From: a virus
Strand: one strand, 5' to 3'
Virus record (IMG/VR): IMGVR_UViG_3300036770_001972
Coordinates: 1 to 64,000 of that record
Length of the DNA stretch: 64,000 nt
Position 1 is the stretch's first letter; each line of letters starts with the position of its first letter. The translations under genes were made by a program, and so were the position numbers. The notes under the pieces are model-generated. The model was not told the DNA's origin. It did no database searches and saw only the letters and a list, made by a program, of their open reading frames with translations. This document shows, piece after piece, positions 28,110-37,366 of the stretch.

Positions 28110-28582
28110 CAGCCCTTCCAGTTCGCTTTCACATAGTCGAAGAACTTCTTCTTCTTGTCATCGTCCATCTTTGCAGGAGACGATGCGCCGAACTTCTTGA
28201 GAGCCTTGTCGAAGAAAGCACGATATGCCTTCTGCTTGGGGCTGAGTTCTTCCTCAGCCATGGTGTACTTCTCGCCCTTCATGGCGACTGCACTTTCCAT
28301 TGACTCCTTGGGCGAACCCATGAGAGTCTTCTTCTTCTCGCGGAGAGACTTGTACTTCTCAACGATCTTCATCGCTTCGTGGAAGTTGATGTCTACTGGA
28401 GGAGGAATGACGGCACCCTTGCCACTACCATCATCGTAAAGACCGCCGAACTTGTTCTCCTGCATTGCGCGATTGCGCTGCTCACGCAACTTTCGTGCGC
28501 TCTCAAGACGCATTACTGTCTCGCGGTATGCACGGGTGCGACCGTCGATATCGACCTTCTCGTTAATGTTCTTGTCAGACAT
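28109..28582 (-). CDS. probable prohead core component, 157 aa
   Basis: A basic, helical protein with three parts: a charged N-terminal helix (ETVMRLESARKLREQRNRAMQEN), the motif GLYDDGSGKGAVIPPPVDI (~48-66), and a C-terminal KKKFFDYVKANWKG. The middle motif is shared almost word for word with the gp22-like scaffold, which suggests both are incorporated in, or processed from, the same core. Its place between portal and protease matches the gp67/gp68 core genes of T4, but no direct similarity is visible. Confidence 0.78.
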   Translation of the reverse strand: MSDKNINEKVDIDGRTRAYRETVMRLESARKLREQRNRAMQENKFGGLYDDGSGKGAVIPPPVDINFHEAMKIVEKYKSLREKKKTLMGSPKESMESAVAMKGEKYTMAEEELSPKQKAYRAFFDKALKKFGASSPAKMDDDKKKKFFDYVKANWKG

Positions 28583-28593
28583 GGGTTCCTCTC

Positions 28594-29301
28594 TTACTTT
28601 CCACCAAATGATGGCTTCTTGGCTTTCTTTGGATCAGCGGGCTTTCCTGTCTCAAGTTCTTTCTTCTTGAGATCAGCATCTGCGACTTCGTTTGGCTTAC
28701 CCGCATCGACGGGAGCAGCGACTTGCGATACACCCGCTGCCTTGTCCTTCTTGATCTGTGCGGTCATGTTTGCAGCAAGCGTTGGATCCTTCTTGACATC
28801 CTTCACCATGCCGTCAATGTAATTCTTGGTCGCGCTCATCGCCGCCTTCGGACCAGGGAAGAATTCCCAACGGCGACCATTGATGTAGACGCGAACTGGC
28901 TTGCCAAAACCAGTTCCAAGTTGCTTGATCAACACATCCTGACCCTTGTACTTCTGAGACGAGTGATAGAACTCCTTCTCAAAATTCGGGTCAAGGGAGA
29001 TATCGTCCTTGGCTGATCCCGCAGCGGTTGGAACGATCTTCAGATCTCCTGCTTTGATAGGCGTGGTCACGGGTGGGGCAGAGGGTGCGCCAGGTAGGTT
29101 TTCGGGAAGTGGTTGAGGTGCTTCCCCCTTTTCGCCCACACCCGTGACGATTTGTCCTGAGAGTGCCTTCTTCAGTTCTTCGATCTTGTCATGGATACGA
29201 GAGGCCAACTCCTTCTGAATGAGGCTCTTGAACTTCGGAGCCTCCTTCTTGATGAGGGTTTCGATGACCGACTTGAGGAGTTTGTCTGTATCGTTTTCCA
29301 T
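28594..29301 (-). CDS. probable core/head protein, 235 aa
   Basis: The first ~50 residues are amphipathic helices (DKLLKSVIETLIKKEAPKFKSLIQKELASRI). A Pro-rich linker (~58-82) follows, then a domain with PVRVYINGRRWEFFPGPKAAM, and finally a Lys/Asp/Pro-rich tail. It lies directly after the portal gene. The layout suits an internal core protein; no family recognised. Confidence 0.75.
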   Translation of the reverse strand: MENDTDKLLKSVIETLIKKEAPKFKSLIQKELASRIHDKIEELKKALSGQIVTGVGEKGEAPQPLPENLPGAPSAPPVTTPIKAGDLKIVPTAAGSAKDDISLDPNFEKEFYHSSQKYKGQDVLIKQLGTGFGKPVRVYINGRRWEFFPGPKAAMSATKNYIDGMVKDVKKDPTLAANMTAQIKKDKAAGVSQVAAPVDAGKPNEVADADLKKKELETGKPADPKKAKKPSFGGK

Positions 29302-29310
29302 TCAGACCCC

Positions 29311-30813
29311 TTATACGAGACCGAACTGCGATGTATCGGGTTCGATCTTTCCTGCGTTGCGCTCTTTTTCGATTTCCTTATCCATCTGCTTGATTTCGGC
29401 TTCGTTGAAACCAAGCACATTCTTACGAATCCATTCGTGAGAATAATACTTACCTATGTATGGTTTGATATTGCCCAGTTCCTCCACCTGTTGGCGGCGC
29501 AACTCGGCGTTCTTGAGTTCCGTGAAGAGGTTGTCCTTGAGGAAGTCAAAGTAGATCGCTTCCTTCATCTCGTTCCACTCGTCGGCGGTGATCACTTTCT
29601 TTAGGATCAACTGCTTTCTGAGGATGTCGAAGAAGAACTCACAGAACTTGGTTCTGAGCCTGTGAATGTACTTTGTGAACCGTACCTCATCGCGTGTGAT
29701 TTCCGTGGAACGACCAAGCATGAATTGCTTGTCCTGCTCCAAGCGGCTTACGGGCACCGAAAGGGCACGGTACAGTTTCTTTTGGAAGTACACGACATCT
29801 GTCAGTTCTCCAAGATTCTGACCGCCCTGTAGGGTGGTGATTTCAGTACCACGGCTACCCTCGCGGCGAGGCAACCAATAGTCCTCAAGCATCGACATGA
29901 ACTTCTTGTCATCACGAATCTCTCCCGTAGCCGCGTCATAGACGAGACGGTTGCGATAGCGATTCATGAGATCCTTGACATACTGCTCTGCCTTCGTCTT
30001 GGGAAGGTTACCGACATCGATGTAGAAGATACGGCGTTCAGGGGCACGGCTGATGCGATAGATGACGATGGCATCTTCCAACATTCGAAGTTGGTTGAGG
30101 GGCTTGATCGCCTTGTGGAGGAATCCAACCGTTCTCTTGTAGCGGCTGTCCATGAGACCCGACGAGCAGAATGCAATTGCATCCTCGCTGATCTTGATGC
30201 CCGATGGATTTCCTCCTGCACGGGGATTGTCCTTGTTGTACAAGTAGAAATCCTTGTACCCCGTGATAATCTTCGTGCCGTTCTTCATCGTCTCCTTGGT
30301 GTATTCGCGGATCTTCTGAATGTTCATTGGATCCACATAACGCAGTTCAAGGATGCCCTTCTGCGGGTTCTCCTCATCGATGATTAAGTGAAAGAAGATC
30401 TTTCCATCGACATACCATCGGCGGAAGATCTCAGTTCCCTTGGTCTCAAACTGCATAACACGAAGGATGTTGCGGAACTCTTCGTGAATTCTCTCCTTGA
30501 CATTGTCGCTAGCCTTCAGTCGGTCTAGGACAATCTTCACGGGAGACTTCTTCTCACCCACCACGATTGCCTCATTCACCACATCGTCTACTGCTACTTC
30601 AACGATGGGATCCTGAGCCATTTCGCGGTACTTCATGGTCAGTTCGAAATCGTTGCGGACGGTGCCGTCAAGATCGACATATTGACCATAGAAACCACCC
30701 GCTTCAACAGGAATAGCCCCGTCATCGAATGTCGGAACGACAAACGACTTCAGGGCCTTTTCCTGCTTCTTCTCTTGCTTAGAACGCTCTAGGCGAAATC
30801 CGAAAAGTTCCAT
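29311..30813 (-). CDS. gp20: portal vertex protein (T4 gp20-like)
   Basis: The 500-residue product (T4 gp20: 524) contains DPIVEVAVDDVVNEAIV, GTEIFRRWYVDGKIFFHLIID, YVDPMNIQKIRE, and RAPERRIFYIDVGNLPKTKAEQYVKDLMNRYRNRLVYDA, all hallmark portal blocks. It forms the dodecameric DNA channel and nucleates prohead assembly. The order gp19-gp20-core-gp21-gp22-gp23 is that of T4. Confidence 0.97.
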   Translation of the reverse strand: MELFGFRLERSKQEKKQEKALKSFVVPTFDDGAIPVEAGGFYGQYVDLDGTVRNDFELTMKYREMAQDPIVEVAVDDVVNEAIVVGEKKSPVKIVLDRLKASDNVKERIHEEFRNILRVMQFETKGTEIFRRWYVDGKIFFHLIIDEENPQKGILELRYVDPMNIQKIREYTKETMKNGTKIITGYKDFYLYNKDNPRAGGNPSGIKISEDAIAFCSSGLMDSRYKRTVGFLHKAIKPLNQLRMLEDAIVIYRISRAPERRIFYIDVGNLPKTKAEQYVKDLMNRYRNRLVYDAATGEIRDDKKFMSMLEDYWLPRREGSRGTEITTLQGGQNLGELTDVVYFQKKLYRALSVPVSRLEQDKQFMLGRSTEITRDEVRFTKYIHRLRTKFCEFFFDILRKQLILKKVITADEWNEMKEAIYFDFLKDNLFTELKNAELRRQQVEELGNIKPYIGKYYSHEWIRKNVLGFNEAEIKQMDKEIEKERNAGKIEPDTSQFGLV

Positions 30814-30839
30814 TATGTAGATACCTCATGACCTTTCAA

Positions 30840-31466
30840 TTAGGTGGTTACGCCTTCGACTTCGAAGTACTGGTAAGCAATCGTGACATCGAATGTGGAA
30901 GGCTCAGACTGCGCTCCCATGTCCATCGTTGTTTCAGCGATGGTTGTGGGCCAGCATCCGACCATCTTGTAACGAGCGATGGGGTTGCCTTCACGGGTGA
31001 GTGGCGTAATCGTCCAATCGGTCATGAACTGATTCATGGAGTTCGCACCGACATTGGTGCGGTTCGTGTTCATGAGGTTCATCCAAGCCTCAAAAGACTT
31101 ACGCAATCCATAGGTGCCATCGTTGTAGCAGGAGATCGACCAATCTGCGAAAGTGCGGTCGCCTGGATACTTGAATGGTCTGCCCATGTAGAAGGCTTGG
31201 TTGGTGTTGAGCGTAGAAGATGGAATCTTGGAAGCCTTGCACAGGAACGAGACCTGTGCAGAGGGGCTACCGCCACCCGCTGCCGCAGCAACGGCATTGA
31301 TGGCTCCACCGACTGCTCCACCGAAGAGGGCACCCGCAACTGCGGCTGCACCCTGAATCGCCTGCGTGTTACCACCAGGGAAGTTGCCTTGGACTAGGAA
31401 CAGGTTGTTTCTAGCAAGACCGTTGATGAGGTTGGCGCGAAATGCGTCGATGCTGAACTGTGACAT
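30840..31466 (-). CDS. gp19: tail tube protein (T4 gp19-like) with Gly/Ala-rich insertion
   Basis: The 208-residue product aligns with T4 gp19 (163 aa) from NNLFLVQGNF through VSFLCKASKIPSS, PGDRTFADWSISCYND and GCWPTTIAETTMD to STFDVTIAYQYFE. The extra length is mainly a ~36-residue insertion (~33-70) of Gly and Ala (AVAGALFGGAVGGAINAVAAAAGGG) between the first two strands, with GxxxG spacing. AAGGAG and an upstream CTAAATA drive it. It polymerises into the inner tube of the contractile tail. Confidence 0.95.
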   Translation of the reverse strand: MSQFSIDAFRANLINGLARNNLFLVQGNFPGGNTQAIQGAAAVAGALFGGAVGGAINAVAAAAGGGSPSAQVSFLCKASKIPSSTLNTNQAFYMGRPFKYPGDRTFADWSISCYNDGTYGLRKSFEAWMNLMNTNRTNVGANSMNQFMTDWTITPLTREGNPIARYKMVGCWPTTIAETTMDMGAQSEPSTFDVTIAYQYFEVEGVTT

Positions 31467-31483
31467 TTAGGACTCCTTATGGG

Positions 31484-31490
31484 TATTTAG
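31484..31490 (-). promoter_or_regulatory. late promoter element CTAAATA for gp19
   Basis: CTAAATA on the minus strand, 17 nt before the gp19 ATG, with AAGGAG between. Confidence 0.65.
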
Positions 31491-31511
31491 TGGGGTTTCC
31501 TGCATCACAAA

Positions 31512-33410
31512 TCAGGCACCGACCTCGCTGAAGTTCACGCCTGTACGGGTGGCGATGAAGTTCAACTGGATGAAGTTGATGCTGCGATTCGGCTTGATGT
31601 AGATATCAGCGACGAACCGATTGCTATCGATAACTTCAGGTGTGTTGTTCTTCTCGTCACATACGACCTTGAAGTCGATGAGACCACGCCGAGCCTGAAC
31701 ATCACGCATGAACGGCTCAATGAGAGAACGGAACTGCGCCCGTGTGAAGGCATCGTTGAACTCAAAGAGGCTGTACTTGGCAGCGGTGGAGATTGCCTTC
31801 TCAAGCACGATGAACAGACGGCGCACATTGATGCGGTCGAATGCAGATGGCTTGGAAAGAGCAGTCTTGTCGCCGTAAAGGACGGTGCCTTCACCCGAGA
31901 AGGTGGCAACTGGATTGATGCCATTCTTGTACAGGGTGTCGCGGGAAGCCTGACGGGGTTGGAAAGCCAACTTGATCACCCCACGAACCTGACCACGGTT
32001 GAACCCTGCGGGGCTGTACCAAGGATCGAAGGTTGCATCGGTACGAGCGCAGAGACCCGCGATGTCGCCGTTCAGCGGCACCCAACGGTTCTTGTCGTTG
32101 TAGATGTCGTACATGTACTTGTAACCGCTGTCGATCACGCAGTACGAGGACGAACCGATGTTGTTGCGGTACTGTAGCGAACGATCCAACTTGACCTGAT
32201 CGGTCTCGTTTGGATCCTTGTTGGGTACCGAGAAGAAAGCAACGCAATCCTTACGGGCATCGACAATGTCTTTGATCGAAGGAGCGACGAGATCTGCAAC
32301 TGCGGCAGTTGTATCGTTGCTGTTCGGAGTAAAGGTCTTGTCGGGGCCGCCGATGAGCAGATTGCAGTCAACAGTCTCTGCGTCTGCGAAGAGGCGATAT
32401 CCCTCAGGATCCGAATCCGAATCCTGACCGAAAGCGATCTTCATGTAATCGGTGAGATCGGCCGTCTTTCCATCCTTACCGCCCTTGAGTTGCCATACGC
32501 CTACTCCGAAGGTTCCGTTCGTAGCGGTGACACCCGAAGTTGCGGCAAGAGATGCGGTGGTGTAGTACTTGAGCGAATCGCCCGTTCCCCATGCACCCGT
32601 CGAACCTCTGAAAAGATCATTGAAGGATGTATTGGTTGCCTTATTGACGGCAGCAATGTACTTCGATGTACGGTTGATGCGGTCAACATAGTAGTTGCTC
32701 GTACCATCCGAAGAAACAACACCAGGGAGGAAGGACAATCCTTGGAACTTCTCAAGAATCGTGTTGCGAGTTCCCGAGAGAAGACCATTCTTGTCGATGA
32801 CGATCAAGTGGAACTCGTCGTTTGCGCCGCCCAAGTCAGAAACATAAGTCGTGCTATTTGGCTTGGCATCGAACTGGGTTCCGTATACCCAATCGCTGAA
32901 ATCATGTCCCGCAGCGGTATAGCCCGAAGCAGTAATGCCTGCACCTGTGACAGCGACAGTTGCGCCACCGCAGATCTGAACTTCTAGAGTGTTGCCGAGT
33001 GCGCCTGGATAACGAGCAACGAACGAGCCAATCTTGGTGACATCGGCAAACTCAAACTTATCGTCGTTTTCGATCATTGCGGCATCGGAATCCCAACCGC
33101 TGTCGCTAGTGGCACCTGTGTAGCCATATCCGTTCGCATTGACCATCTCGTCAATCTTGGCACGAACGACCTGAAGGTTGTTGCCGTATCCAAGGAAGTT
33201 GGCGGCAGGGAACCACCACTCAGCGACATTGTCATCGGGTGCGCCGAATAGTTGTACGAGGTTGTTCTCGCTGTCAACGAGGATGCGCTTGTTGCATGGG
33301 CCCCAATTGAATAGACCCACGATGCCTGCATTGGTTGTGGCAACAGCAGGGACGATTGTGGTCAAGTCCTTCTCTGTTACATTCACGCCTGGGGAAAGTT
33401 GGAATGCCAT
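31512..33410 (-). CDS. gp18: tail sheath protein (T4 gp18-like)
   Basis: The 632-residue product (T4 gp18: 659) starts FQLSPGVNVTEKDLTTIVPAVATTNAGIVGLFNWGP, the usual sheath N-terminus. It ends with the conserved domain INVRRLFIVLEKAISTAAKYSLFEFNDAFTRAQFRSLIEPFMRDVQARRGL...YIKPNRSINFIQLNF. It forms the contractile sheath around gp19. AAGGAG precedes the ATG. Confidence 0.97.
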   Translation of the reverse strand: MAFQLSPGVNVTEKDLTTIVPAVATTNAGIVGLFNWGPCNKRILVDSENNLVQLFGAPDDNVAEWWFPAANFLGYGNNLQVVRAKIDEMVNANGYGYTGATSDSGWDSDAAMIENDDKFEFADVTKIGSFVARYPGALGNTLEVQICGGATVAVTGAGITASGYTAAGHDFSDWVYGTQFDAKPNSTTYVSDLGGANDEFHLIVIDKNGLLSGTRNTILEKFQGLSFLPGVVSSDGTSNYYVDRINRTSKYIAAVNKATNTSFNDLFRGSTGAWGTGDSLKYYTTASLAATSGVTATNGTFGVGVWQLKGGKDGKTADLTDYMKIAFGQDSDSDPEGYRLFADAETVDCNLLIGGPDKTFTPNSNDTTAAVADLVAPSIKDIVDARKDCVAFFSVPNKDPNETDQVKLDRSLQYRNNIGSSSYCVIDSGYKYMYDIYNDKNRWVPLNGDIAGLCARTDATFDPWYSPAGFNRGQVRGVIKLAFQPRQASRDTLYKNGINPVATFSGEGTVLYGDKTALSKPSAFDRINVRRLFIVLEKAISTAAKYSLFEFNDAFTRAQFRSLIEPFMRDVQARRGLIDFKVVCDEKNNTPEVIDSNRFVADIYIKPNRSINFIQLNFIATRTGVNFSEVGA

Positions 33411-33444
33411 CTCAGTCTCCTTGGATTGGTTTGATAGACGGGGG

Positions 33445-33451
33445 TATTTAT
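33445..33451 (-). promoter_or_regulatory. late promoter element ATAAATA for gp18
   Basis: ATAAATA on the minus strand about 34 nt before the sheath ATG; the leader includes AAGGAG. Confidence 0.6.
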
Positions 33452-33475
33452 TCGTTTGACCATTTCACCCTAGCG

Positions 33476-35152
33476 TCACATGATTTCTTCTGCATCGTCC
33501 ATCCATGATCTATCCCGTCTTGATTGTTTAGGTTTCTGCGTAGATTCGCTAGCAAGCATCCTTGCCGCTTCGTCCATTTCATCGTCAACGCTATCCAAGA
33601 AGCCGAAAGGAGTCAGATCCTCCTCCAGTTTCTTGAGTTTTTCCTCAAATAGTCGTTTGCGGACATCTAGGTTGACCAAGTCCTTGAAGTACTCTTGGGT
33701 GGTCAGCCATCCAAACATGACCAAGCAAGCCATCAGATCGTCGTGGTAGCCGTCCGTAGCCTCGTAAGACCCCGCCTTGGCGATGTAAGTGCTGATCTCA
33801 GAAATGATATCGAAATCGTTTACTATCAATTTGTCGCCTTCGATCATCTCCTTGATCACCGAGCATCCCGCCTTCTTGACTTGGCTGCTCATCTTGATGC
33901 CGTTGTAGGTTCTGCCCCCACCGAAGCCTTCACCGACCTTCTGCCCCTTCTTGCCCTTGATGGAGATGGTGACGATATTCTCATACTCCAATTCATCCTT
34001 TAGAATGTCTGCAACTTGTTGCCCAGTATCGTTGATTTCCACCATCACATATGCATCGTTGTATTTCTCAGCAATCGTCTTAATGAGGTTGGGAAATACT
34101 GGGATTGGAATAGTATTGTTTCGATACTTGGCAACAACCTTGTACGGCATGGCGGTGACATCCAAGACCACCATGGCGTTGTAGTCCTGTCCGATGGCTC
34201 TACTGGAGTCAACCAAACCCGCATAGATGTGACCCTTCATGGGATGCTCGTAGATCGCCAAGCCATCCTCTGTCTCCATCAGGGGTGTTTGGAATGCCAA
34301 TGACGCAATCTTGGACGCTCTGATAAGTGTTTCCTGAGAACCAAGGAACTGACACTCGTATTCCGAGTACCATTGCCGCTCCGAGGTGTTCTTGATCGTC
34401 GTTTCCTTGAACTTGTCATCACGCCCTGGGACTTGCCACCAATGTGCCTCAACGGGCACGAATTCGGATTTGCCGTTCTTGGCGTTCTGCCACATCTTGT
34501 AGAACAGATTCAATCCATTGGGCGTGGAAACGATTACGGTCTTTGATGTCTTACCCGAAGTGATCGTTGGATATACGGATGTGAAGAACTCTTCTGCGAT
34601 CTGCTCAGGGACGAATGCAAACTCGTCAAGCATCAAGAAGTTGTATGACGAACCACGAACTGCACTTGATGATGTGGATGAGCAAACAACCTTGGATCCG
34701 TTCTCCAATGTAACGCTAGTCTTATTCCATTCGATGATGCCCTGCTGCAACCACTTCGGAAGGTTCTCATACGCGACCTTGAACCGATCCATGATTTCCG
34801 TGGCGGTCTTCAGTTTGTTTGCAAGAATAGCGGCTTTGTATGTCGGATTGAACAACACCATGTGCAGAATGCAAGCCACCAATGTTGCCGTCTTTCCGCT
34901 CTGACGGGGAATCTTGCAGATCGTGAATCGATTGTCGAATACCGAACGGGCGATGTCTTTCTGAAAGTCATACAACCTGAAGGGCATGAGACCTTCATCG
35001 ATAGTTACGACCTTGATGTATGTCTCAATGAAATAGATCGGGTCTTCGGAGCATTTGATGTACTCCTCCAACTGCTCTTTCGTGAATTCTTGCTTTACAT
35101 AAGCACCCTTGAGAAGTGGGTTGCCTAGGTATGTTTCATGATCATTGCTCAT
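33476..35152 (-). CDS. gp17: terminase large subunit (T4 gp17-like)
   Basis: The 558-residue packaging motor/nuclease has Walker A RQSGKT (83-88), Walker B LMLDE (173-177) and a motif III-like VSTPNG (208-213). The RNase H-type nuclease carries Asp315 (GLVDSSRAIGQD), Glu372 (VMVEIND) and Asp471/472 (YHDDL). T4 gp17 is 610 aa. It translocates DNA through the gp20 portal and cuts concatemers. The ATG lies 11 nt inside the end of gp16, as expected for a coupled terminase pair. Confidence 0.98.
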   Translation of the reverse strand: MSNDHETYLGNPLLKGAYVKQEFTKEQLEEYIKCSEDPIYFIETYIKVVTIDEGLMPFRLYDFQKDIARSVFDNRFTICKIPRQSGKTATLVACILHMVLFNPTYKAAILANKLKTATEIMDRFKVAYENLPKWLQQGIIEWNKTSVTLENGSKVVCSSTSSSAVRGSSYNFLMLDEFAFVPEQIAEEFFTSVYPTITSGKTSKTVIVSTPNGLNLFYKMWQNAKNGKSEFVPVEAHWWQVPGRDDKFKETTIKNTSERQWYSEYECQFLGSQETLIRASKIASLAFQTPLMETEDGLAIYEHPMKGHIYAGLVDSSRAIGQDYNAMVVLDVTAMPYKVVAKYRNNTIPIPVFPNLIKTIAEKYNDAYVMVEINDTGQQVADILKDELEYENIVTISIKGKKGQKVGEGFGGGRTYNGIKMSSQVKKAGCSVIKEMIEGDKLIVNDFDIISEISTYIAKAGSYEATDGYHDDLMACLVMFGWLTTQEYFKDLVNLDVRKRLFEEKLKKLEEDLTPFGFLDSVDDEMDEAARMLASESTQKPKQSRRDRSWMDDAEEIM

Positions 35153-35591
35153 CTACGATATCACCTCTGTCGAGGGCTTTCTTCTGCTCCCGAATCATTT
35201 TCTGTAGGTCGGCTGTGCTTCCGACATAGATTGAGTTGTTAGTTACGGTGGTTGTCTTGCCCTTCTCTTCTTTCTTGATGTCCTTCATGCGGCGATGAAG
35301 ATCCATGAGCCGATTGTTGGCTTCAAGAGAAGACTGAATCAATTGGGCAATCACTTCGTATGCGCGGGGCTGTTGGCTGTCCTGTGCCAACTCGCTGATC
35401 CCTTCGATTGCCTCTTGAGACTTTTCGATGATGCACTTCAGGTTGCGACGAACCTCGTCATAATCTCTGTCTGCATCGGTAGGATTGTATTGATGGTCTA
35501 CCGAAATCGCCTTCACGGGGACTATTTCAGTTGGCTCAGGATTCGTTTCGATTCCCAAAGTCTTTGCGATGTTCATGTCGATGTTGCTCAC
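35142..35591 (-). CDS. gp16: terminase small subunit (T4 gp16-like)
   Basis: AGGAGG lies 4 nt before a GTG at 35591, giving MSNIDMNIAKTLGI..., which lines up with T4 gp16 MEGLDINKLLDI. An upstream in-frame start at 35618 would run into gp15 and lacks a ribosome site. The 149-residue product has YDEVRRNLKCII and a central coiled coil (NRLMDLHRRMKDIKKEEK), followed by IYVGSTADLQKMI, as in gp16 (VFMGSPTELMDEI). It forms a ring that stimulates gp17. Confidence 0.92.
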   Translation of the reverse strand: MSNIDMNIAKTLGIETNPEPTEIVPVKAISVDHQYNPTDADRDYDEVRRNLKCIIEKSQEAIEGISELAQDSQQPRAYEVIAQLIQSSLEANNRLMDLHRRMKDIKKEEKGKTTTVTNNSIYVGSTADLQKMIREQKKALDRGDIVDEQ

Positions 35592-35602
35592 ATTTCCTCC
35601 TG

Positions 35603-36460
35603 TCAACTTGCACCCCATGCTGTCGGTGGATACTCACGGATGTATACCTGTGCGTGTGTTGCACCCGCACCTGTCCACCCTGCGGTCAGAGAAGGTGCAT
35701 AGCCACCCGCAGTAATTCCCGCCGCAGCGGATACCCCAATGTCTGCATATGGCTTGAAAGCCGCAGTAGATGTCGTGCTTGGGGAGAAGTCCTTCGTATC
35801 GAAGATGTTGACATTCGTGTTGAGAATGAGCGGGGCTTCCTTGACAGGCCCGTACAGATACATCTTGGCAATGAACTGAATCGTTGCAAAGTTGACCTTG
35901 CGCTGTGAATAATCACCATAAGACCCATCATCACCCTCTGTCAATGCGACTGAAGACAGGACAATTGGAACATCCACATCGATATCCATTCCGTCGATTG
36001 CCTTGATCGTGAAGACATATTCAGGGGTGAAGTATGGAAGAATCTGCTCGACAATCTGCAAGCAATCGTCCATGCTCTTCGTCATTGCGCTGAGAGTCAT
36101 GTTCATGTTGTATGGAACGCGCTCCCACCGCTTCTTGAGCGATCCCCGATCTCCCGCGTTGTATCCAACAGTCTGTTGTACGCTGTTCAACTTGCGCGAG
36201 GAGTCATAAGCAAGAGACGAAATCTCAAACGCCATGCGCGGCAGATATGTCTCCAAACGCACTTGCTGCTGATCGAAGTCTGTTCCGATGCGATCAAGAC
36301 GCTTGAGGAACTTCTGCTGCGGCCCGTATGCGATAGGAACACGAATGCGCTCCTTCTCGTTTCCACTCGCATCATTGCGAACGAGATGCACATTGTTGAA
36401 TAGTGAGGCAAAGCCAACCACTACCTTTCGGACGGTACCGTGATAGTAATACTCAAGCAT
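35603..36460 (-). CDS. gp15: tail sheath stabiliser/completion protein (T4 gp15-like)
   Basis: The 285-residue product (T4 gp15: 272) contains RIRVPIAYGPQQKFLKRLD, VRLETYLPRMAFEISSLAYD, DDCLQIVEQILPYFTPEYVFTI and VPIVLSSVALTEGDDGSYGDYSQRKVNF, in gp15 order. It forms the hexameric ring at the top of the tail that meets gp14/gp13. The C-terminal ~40 residues are Gly/Ala/Thr-rich and divergent. Confidence 0.95.
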   Translation of the reverse strand: MLEYYYHGTVRKVVVGFASLFNNVHLVRNDASGNEKERIRVPIAYGPQQKFLKRLDRIGTDFDQQQVRLETYLPRMAFEISSLAYDSSRKLNSVQQTVGYNAGDRGSLKKRWERVPYNMNMTLSAMTKSMDDCLQIVEQILPYFTPEYVFTIKAIDGMDIDVDVPIVLSSVALTEGDDGSYGDYSQRKVNFATIQFIAKMYLYGPVKEAPLILNTNVNIFDTKDFSPSTTSTAAFKPYADIGVSAAAGITAGGYAPSLTAGWTGAGATHAQVYIREYPPTAWGAS

Positions 36461-36463
36461 CGA

Positions 36464-37357
36464 TCATGGATCTCCGAATGGGTTGGCTTCATCGAAGTTG
36501 AAGACGGAATTCGCTTCGGTTTCGATCTCTTCGTTCTTGGCTTCGTCAAGGATGCCCATCGTGTCATCCTTGGAGACAATTGGGGCATACAGGTTGACAC
36601 CCGCTTTGGCTATGTAGGCGGTTGCTCCCTTTTCCGTTTCTTCGATCCAAGTACCAACAACATTGGATAGAGATATTCGGAGCGGAGTGATACTAGGCTC
36701 ATACGAGTAGACCACCGCCCTCGCAGACGCTCCCGCAGTTGAACCTGTAATTGATCCATTCGCGTATTGATAAACGCTGTCGCCTTCTGCAAAAGATCCT
36801 GTTCCATAGATCCCCCCAAGGTTGAGGTTGACTTTGAATCCCGTCTCGTCGTTGATTGCGTCGAGTTCGGGAACTCCAGTATTGAAGTCCTCTTCGGAAT
36901 ACTGGAAGAGTTCGCATGTCAATTGATAGGAGTAGAGTTTGCCCAACTGATAGAAGGGATTCTCATGCTCCACGAACTTCACCTCAAACAAACCCTTGCT
37001 GATTGGAAGGTAGAGTAAGTCTCCTTCCAAGGGTCTATCCATACCTGTTTCGCGCTTGAAACGCTTTCTGGAAACGGTGAACTTTACGCTGTCACGGATC
37101 TCAAAGCCAAACTTGGTAAAGGTATCGCCTCCTTCAAATGCTGTAGTCGTATCCATGTACATTTCGATCATCTTGAAATTGGTGAACCGCGAATACTGCG
37201 ACTCTCCAAACAGATCGTCCCGCGTTACCATCTCGCGGGGAATGTAGTACATCTCCTGCCCATAGATCTTGATTGCCTCTACCGTGAGGTCTTCTACAAG
37301 ATTCTGCTCGGGCTGATATGTCTTTGTGTTGACACGGATGTACGGATTTAGTGCCAT
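36464..37357 (-). CDS. gp14: neck protein (T4 gp14-like)
   Basis: The 297-residue product (T4 gp14: 256) carries NPYIRVNTKTYQPEQNLVEDL and IYGQEMYYIPREMVTRDDLFGE, then LEGDLLYLPISKGLFEVKFVEHENPFYQLGK. T4 gp14 has the matching MRGVECYYVPREYV..., [30 protein letters not shown]. A beta-rich insertion (~185-255) accounts for the extra length. It joins head to tail with gp13. AAGGAA precedes the ATG. Confidence 0.95.
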   Translation of the reverse strand: MALNPYIRVNTKTYQPEQNLVEDLTVEAIKIYGQEMYYIPREMVTRDDLFGESQYSRFTNFKMIEMYMDTTTAFEGGDTFTKFGFEIRDSVKFTVSRKRFKRETGMDRPLEGDLLYLPISKGLFEVKFVEHENPFYQLGKLYSYQLTCELFQYSEEDFNTGVPELDAINDETGFKVNLNLGGIYGTGSFAEGDSVYQYANGSITGSTAGASARAVVYSYEPSITPLRISLSNVVGTWIEETEKGATAYIAKAGVNLYAPIVSKDDTMGILDEAKNEEIETEANSVFNFDEANPFGDP

Positions 37358-37366
37358 TCTTATTCC

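Noticed and set aside
30828-31397. Plus-strand frame across gp19
   Set aside because: Antisense shadow of the tail tube gene; sequence pattern is not protein-like.
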